The notes under the pieces are model-generated. The model was given only the letters and a program-made list of their open reading frames with translations. It was not told the origin of the DNA and made no database searches. A stretch of DNA of 44,669 bases from CAYFQB01 sp964345225 (GTDB lineage Bacteria > Nitrospirota > Thermodesulfovibrionia > Thermodesulfovibrionales > UBA6898): positions 1 through 44,669 of the forward strand of contig CAYFQB010000024.1 in NCBI GenBank assembly GCA_964345225.1. The letters run 5' to 3'. The position numbers and the translations under genes are program-made. Position 1 is the stretch's first letter. The number at the start of each line of letters is the position of its first letter. Below, in pieces: positions 40,408 through 44,669 of this stretch.

Positions 40408-41436
40408 TTAAATATCGAAAATAGGGATAGAGCTATCAAAGATTAGCTTTACAATTTCAGGATCAAATTGTGTGCCGGAATTTTCTTTTAGTTCCTTAAT
40501 AATTAATTCATTGGGCAGGGAATCTCTGTAAGGACGGGATCTGAGCATGGCATCAATAGCATCCGCTACAGAGACGATCCTTACAGGTAAAGGGATATTC
40601 TCACCCTTCAAACCTTCAGGGTATCCCATACCGTCGTATCTTTCATGATGATATAAGATTACCTGTGCAGTTTCCTCTATGAAAGGAACTGAGTCTACTA
40701 TTTTGGCTCCAATTTCCGGATGTTTCTTAATCTCATTGAATTCTTCATCTGTGAGTGAGCCCTCTTTTCTTAAAATCTGTTCGTCTACACCTATTTTGCC
40801 GATATCATGTATCAGGGCAGCCTGTTCGAGCTTGTTTATCATAATGCTTGAAAAACCGATTGCCCCTGCTATTTTTTTGGACAATTCAGCAACATGTGTA
40901 GAATGATTGAACGTATAGTGGTCCTTTGCGTCTATAGCATATATAAGAGCCTTGATACTTCCTTCATAACAGAGCATAAAATTTCTTCTGGCGTTATCGA
41001 CCTGTTCTTCGAGAAATTTGTTTGTGAGCAGGAGGGTTTCAAAGGCTTTCTTTGAATTTTTGGATTTTATTCTTTTGGCAAGCCCTCGTTTAACTACATT
41101 GAGAACATCGTTCTTATCAAATGGTTTTATCAGATAATCATTTGCCCCGTATCTGATGGCGCTTCTTGCTGTATCAAGGCTGGCATATGCCGTTACCATG
41201 ACAACTTCAGTATCACTATTTAGCTTTTTAATTTCTTTAAGGACAGTAATTCCATCCATGTCAGGCATCTTAATGTCAACAAGTATAAGGTCTGATTGAT
41301 TGCTGGAAAGGTATTCAAGTGCTTCGGCTCCGCTGGATGCAGTTTTTGTGTCATAGTAGTCCTTAAGGATCATTCTCATCGCCTCTCGCGGTCCGAGTTC
41401 ATCATCAATAATTAAAATCTTTCCTTTGTTATTCAA
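40408..41436 (-). CDS. Response regulator with HD-GYP c-di-GMP phosphodiesterase domain
   Basis: The 342-residue protein has a receiver with acidic IIDDE, phospho-acceptor Asp in LILVDIKMPD (~residue 54) and Lys in LIKPFDKND. The HD-GYP domain has HSTHVAELS, LIHDIGKIGV, HPEIGAKIV, YHHERYDGMGYPEGL and SVADAIDAMLRSRPYR, with all metal ligands and the GYP signature present. It probably hydrolyses c-di-GMP when phosphorylated. The start is TTG 41436, overlapping the upstream kinase gene by eight bases, with AAGGA upstream. Overlap makes it the likely output of the kinases before it. Confidence 0.94.
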   Translation of the reverse strand: MNNKGKILIIDDELGPREAMRMILKDYYDTKTASSGAEALEYLSSNQSDLILVDIKMPDMDGITVLKEIKKLNSDTEVVMVTAYASLDTARSAIRYGANDYLIKPFDKNDVLNVVKRGLAKRIKSKNSKKAFETLLLTNKFLEEQVDNARRNFMLCYEGSIKALIYAIDAKDHYTFNHSTHVAELSKKIAGAIGFSSIMINKLEQAALIHDIGKIGVDEQILRKEGSLTDEEFNEIKKHPEIGAKIVDSVPFIEETAQVILYHHERYDGMGYPEGLKGENIPLPVRIVSVADAIDAMLRSRPYRDSLPNELIIKELKENSGTQFDPEIVKLIFDSSIPIFDI

Positions 41437-43420
41437 AGATATTATCCTTCTGTACCGTGATATCTGACTTTTCAGTGGCAGGCATAGTTATTATTAGTGC
41501 ATTACCTTCATTGTTACTTGTTATTGTCAGAGTGCCATTGTGTTCATCGATTATTTTCTGACTCAGAGGGATATTTAGTTCTATGCCGAAAGCATCAATA
41601 TCAAGTAATGGTCTCAACAACATTTCTTTTTCTTCCTCAGTAAATGGCTTTCCCAGAAATTTTATTAAAATTTCGATGCTATCCGGTTTGTCACCGTGAG
41701 CGATTGCCTGAAGGAGAACATAATCATCTTTTGGTGATTTCTCAGCAGAAGCCAGTATTAAATAACACAGTGATTTAATAAAAAGGTCCCTGTCAACTTT
41801 AATGTAAAGATCCCTGTCCAGATTCTCTTTCAGTAATCTTACGCCCGGGGGCATATCTTTCCATACAGTGTTGGCAACTTCATCGATTATTTCTTTAACA
41901 TTGTATTTGCTAAGATGGTAATCCAGTGGACTGGAGAATAATACGAGTTTATCTATTAGATTGGTCAGCTGTTGGATTGATTGCATGACGGAAAGTGAAA
42001 AGAACTTCCTGAATTCTTCATCTGCATATTTGTCTTCTAAAAGCTGTGTGAATGTCTGAATTGATGTTAACGGATTTTTTATCTCGTGAGCAATTTTCCC
42101 AATCAGGTTATTAATGGCTTCAAGTTTTTCAGCCTTTCTCTTTTCTTCTTCAAGTCTCTTCAAATCAGAAAGGTCTGTAAATACAATAACTGCACCCATA
42201 GGCGTGTTGTTTTCATCGATAAACCTGTAACTGTTTATACCGAGGGGAATGTTGCCGGGCTTTATTATAATTTCGTGTCTGCTATATGATTTGCCTTCTA
42301 CCATTGTTTCGTACAGAATATCGCCGAGCGGTGAAGGCAGTTTTCTCAGGTCGCTGCCTAATACTTCCATGGCATTAAGTTTTAATATCTCGGATGCCCT
42401 CTGATTGAAAACACTTATACGTTCGTCCAGATTGATCGTTATTACACCGCTGTTCATATTTGAGAGTATATTTTTTGTGAATTCCTTCTGGTACTGAATC
42501 TGATGATAAGATTCGATATCTTTAATTGCGGCAGAAAGATAATTGCAAAGCATAAAAATGATCTCGAGTTCCTCTTTGTAGAATGGGTCACTGGTAATTT
42601 TACTGCCGATATTGAAAACACCGATGAGTTTTCCTTTATTAATAATGGGGAACGAGAAGATACATTGCAGCAATTCCATCTCTTTAATTAATTTTGGATA
42701 AATATCGTTCTGGGTATTGAGGGACCTGGATAGAATCCTTCCGTTACTTGCAAGCCATTTAATAAGGAAACTTTCGTTTGTAAGTTTTATATTTTCGGCA
42801 TAATAAGGATCTATCCCGGTGTAAGCCTTAATCTTAAAGATATTTTTTTCCCTGAGCAGGATGGACATCTTGTTTGTCCTTGTAATTTCCATCACAGAAT
42901 CCATGAAGTGATTTAACAGTTTTTTAAGGTCGAAATTTACAGCAAGGGTTTTGGCAAAATTTAACAGAACATGTTCGTGTAAAAGCCTTTTCCCAGACGA
43001 ATCTATTATATGCGGCGATTCATAGTCATTTGAAACTTTATGATGCCTGCTTTTGTCCACTCTCAGGGTCTTGATTTCATTCTCGAGCCTTTTTTTGTCT
43101 ATTATTCTTTCCACTGTTTTAGGAAGTGCCTTGAAGATATCCCTTACATCTATGGTTTCAGGGATCTGCGACAGCTTATTCTGATTAAATCCCTCATCTA
43201 TAAGAAGAAGAATCGGGACTTGTTTACCGGACATAATTTCTTCAACCTGGGAAGGCTTAACAGTAAAACCATCAAGTATAAGGGCTGTTGTTTGAGAACT
43301 GATAAGTAATTCATTGAGTTCCGAAATATTTTTAACAGGATATATGGAATAGCCTTTAAGACAATTTCTAACAGCGGTGACTATCTCGTCTCTATTGGTT
43401 AAGAGTGCTAAAAGTTCCAT
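41429..43420 (-). CDS. GAF-PAS histidine kinase-like protein with degraded ATPase domain
   Basis: The 663-residue cytoplasmic protein has a receiver-like N-terminus (residues 1-110) with ALILDGF in place of a standard site. A GAF domain follows at ~145-310, a PAS domain at ~325-440, and HisKA with KIAHEIKNPLTSIQTF. The HATPase part is recognisable only by position: the N box reads CYLILASAEKS without its key Asn, no DxGxG is found, and the G2 box reads DAFGIELNIPLS instead of GxGLGL. ATP binding is doubtful while the His is kept. It overlaps both neighbours (29 and 8 bases), so it may act as an accessory sensor or phosphatase for the HD-GYP regulator. Confidence 0.85.
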   Translation of the reverse strand: MELLALLTNRDEIVTAVRNCLKGYSIYPVKNISELNELLISSQTTALILDGFTVKPSQVEEIMSGKQVPILLLIDEGFNQNKLSQIPETIDVRDIFKALPKTVERIIDKKRLENEIKTLRVDKSRHHKVSNDYESPHIIDSSGKRLLHEHVLLNFAKTLAVNFDLKKLLNHFMDSVMEITRTNKMSILLREKNIFKIKAYTGIDPYYAENIKLTNESFLIKWLASNGRILSRSLNTQNDIYPKLIKEMELLQCIFSFPIINKGKLIGVFNIGSKITSDPFYKEELEIIFMLCNYLSAAIKDIESYHQIQYQKEFTKNILSNMNSGVITINLDERISVFNQRASEILKLNAMEVLGSDLRKLPSPLGDILYETMVEGKSYSRHEIIIKPGNIPLGINSYRFIDENNTPMGAVIVFTDLSDLKRLEEEKRKAEKLEAINNLIGKIAHEIKNPLTSIQTFTQLLEDKYADEEFRKFFSLSVMQSIQQLTNLIDKLVLFSSPLDYHLSKYNVKEIIDEVANTVWKDMPPGVRLLKENLDRDLYIKVDRDLFIKSLCYLILASAEKSPKDDYVLLQAIAHGDKPDSIEILIKFLGKPFTEEEKEMLLRPLLDIDAFGIELNIPLSQKIIDEHNGTLTITSNNEGNALIITMPATEKSDITVQKDNIFE

Positions 43421-44669
43421 AATTAGTTCCCTGTTCTATTTTATTGAAAGAAGGCAGTGAAAGCTCAAATACCGTGCCTTGACCCTCGTTACTTGTTACT
43501 GTTATTTTACCTCCATGGTCATCGATAATCTTTTTGCTGATAGCAAGCCCGAGTCCGGATCCTCTCTCTTTTGTTGAGAAAAAAGGATCGAAAATTTTAT
43601 CAACGATATTTTCAGGAATTCCAGCACCATCATCACTTATCGATATATTGACATAATTATCACGTGACGATAATTCAATCCCTAATGTGCAGCCCTCTTT
43701 CATAGCCTGCCTGCTATTGATAAAGATGTTCAAAAGGGCCTGCTTCAGTCTTTCAGCATCACCTGCTATATTAAAGCTTCCGTGATATTTTTTCAATATT
43801 TTGATTCTGCTGCTTTCAAGTTCCCCTGTAATAAGTTCAATAGTATTATCAATTAATTGCTGGGCATTTATTTCTTTTACATTTATCGGGGTTTTCTTGG
43901 AAAAATCCAGAAGCTCCGTAATAAGCCCGTCTATCCTCTGAATTTCATCGGAAACGATCCTGGAGAATGACTCTCTAAACTCTATGTCCTGATATTTTTC
44001 AGGAAAAAGTTGAGTAAATACCTTTATAGAAGAGAGAGGGTTTTTGATCTCATGTGCCAGTGTTGCTGACATCATCCCTATTGAAGCAAGCCTTTCTGAA
44101 AGGACTTTTTCTGCATAGAGGGTGGCGTTCTTTATGGAAATGGCAGCCTGATTTGCGATTGTGTTAAGCAGTTTGATGTCTTCGTCAGTAAATATATCAC
44201 CTGATAATTTTTCACCGAGTATCAATAAATGGCTTAATTCGTTATCTATAAATATCGGGACAGCAACCTCACCATTAAATGGTTTTAGTTCCTCTGAAAT
44301 AATATCTGACCTTTCCTGTTCAATAATTCTCGGCAGTTCTTCTTTGATGATAAGTTCATTTTTATTTGTCAGAAATTTTGCCAGTACAGAGTCTTTAGCT
44401 AATACTCCTCTTCTCCCATTGGGAGAGAGAGAACCTTCTCCTCCCTTAATGGGAGGTGATGAAGGGGAGGGCGATATATTTTGATCAGGTTGTTTATCTT
44501 TAGGTAATCTGAAGTATACTGGTTCAAAATATTTGTTTTCTGCCGATAAAAGATATGCACTTTTTAATTTTAAGGTCGAAAAAATAGTATCAACAATGAA
44601 ACTGTATATACCCTGTATATCAAACTTTGAAACAAGGTCATGGCTTACTTTTTGTATGGTTGCATAATA
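43392..44669 (-). CDS. GAF-domain sensor histidine kinase (N-terminus outside window)
   Basis: The frame is open from the window edge on the minus strand, so the TTG at 44225 is internal and the 5' end is missing. A GAF-like domain spans ~44100-44669 (IQGIYSFIVDTIFSTLKLKSAYLL to ISIKNATLYAE). It is interrupted near 44410-44480 by a Pro/Gly/Ser-rich stretch (SPSPSSPPIKGGEGSLS) encoded by a palindromic repeat. HisKA has TLAHEIKNPLSSIKVF. The HATPase domain is intact: NIFINSRQAM, SDDGAGIP and GSGLGLAIS. It overlaps the next gene by 29 bases and heads an operon with the degraded kinase and the REC-HD-GYP protein. Confidence 0.9.
   Translation of the reverse strand, partial: YYATIQKVSHDLVSKFDIQGIYSFIVDTIFSTLKLKSAYLLSAENKYFEPVYFRLPKDKQPDQNISPSPSSPPIKGGEGSLSPNGRRGVLAKDSVLAKFLTNKNELIIKEELPRIIEQERSDIISEELKPFNGEVAVPIFIDNELSHLLILGEKLSGDIFTDEDIKLLNTIANQAAISIKNATLYAEKVLSERLASIGMMSATLAHEIKNPLSSIKVFTQLFPEKYQDIEFRESFSRIVSDEIQRIDGLITELLDFSKKTPINVKEINAQQLIDNTIELITGELESSRIKILKKYHGSFNIAGDAERLKQALLNIFINSRQAMKEGCTLGIELSSRDNYVNISISDDGAGIPENIVDKIFDPFFSTKERGSGLGLAISKKIIDDHGGKITVTSNEGQGTVFELSLPSFNKIEQGTNYGTFSTLNQ
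44403..44476. repeat. Two-hairpin palindromic repeat inside the kinase GAF domain
   Basis: Hairpin one is TCTCCCA-T-TGGGAGA (44412-44426) and hairpin two is CCTCCC (44440-44445) with GGGAGG (44451-44456). The word GGGGAGGGCGA follows. The minus-strand reading frame passes through without a stop. The layout matches the spacer element at 23503-23556, and CTCCC-GGGAG repeats of this form are common in intergenic DNA of many bacteria. Confidence 0.7.

Noticed and set aside
44161..44484. Plus-strand 107-residue ORF near the right edge
   Set aside because: It is antisense to a well-supported kinase whose frame is open to the window end; its Pro/Gly-rich part comes from the palindromic repeat.

Overview
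The window looks like part of the genome of an anaerobic, probably autotrophic bacterium. The main sign is a compact bacterial Wood-Ljungdahl carbonyl-branch cluster (acsE, acsD, acsC, acsB, acsA/cooS at 20110-27965). An NADH-linked NuoE/NuoF/NuoG-like flavin and iron-sulfur module follows directly (28198-33479). The gene content, moderate AT-richness, F1Fo subunit order and a tetraheme c-type cytochrome fit Nitrospirota (Thermodesulfovibrionia-like). That placement is inference from memory of such genomes, not a phylogeny.

Layout, left to right. (1) 1-380 is the 3' end of a surface or secreted protein gene, followed by a hairpin terminator and a minus-strand REC-AraC regulator. (2) 1958-8136 is an ATP synthase operon (atpF'-F-H-A-G-D-C) with a clear promoter and terminator; subunits a and c are absent, so they lie elsewhere. 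(3) 8289-13809 is a signalling region: membrane histidine kinase, NtrC-type sigma-54 activator, an N-terminally short amidohydrolase-like protein, a two-CW protein, a tandem PilZ gene broken by one in-frame TAA, and a small Cys-rich protein. (4) 14245-19866 holds alanine dehydrogenase, a phosphoglycolate phosphatase-like HAD, a TrmN6-like methyltransferase, a tetraheme cytochrome, an RNase H-fold nuclease and a XerC/D recombinase. (5) 20110-33479 is the CODH/ACS operon plus the NuoEFG-like module. (6) 33529-39285 holds a minus-strand DUF922-like secreted protein, scpA, and the ileS-lspA-lgt operon. (7) 39358-44669, minus strand, is a GAF histidine kinase running off the window edge, a second kinase with a degraded ATPase domain, a REC-HD-GYP regulator and tsaD.

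The metabolic core is coherent. AcsE moves the methyl group from methyl-THF to the AcsCD corrinoid protein, CooS makes CO from CO2, and AcsB joins methyl, CO and CoA. The adjacent NADH-linked module lacks an H-cluster and a formate dehydrogenase active site. It is therefore a candidate for supplying CODH with low-potential electrons from NADH, or removing them.

The least expected signal is not a gene. Many spacers contain degenerate tandem repeats with units of 6, 7 or 8 bp. The same kind of repeat runs in frame through coding sequence: it encodes most of the AtpF signal peptide, the C-terminal tail of a NuoF-like protein and the last residues of alanine dehydrogenase. A separate GTTACG-rich element, a ~218 bp nested palindrome, and a two-hairpin repeat inserted in frame in a GAF domain add to an unusually repeat-rich spacer landscape. 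No tRNA, rRNA, CRISPR array or transposase gene was recognised.
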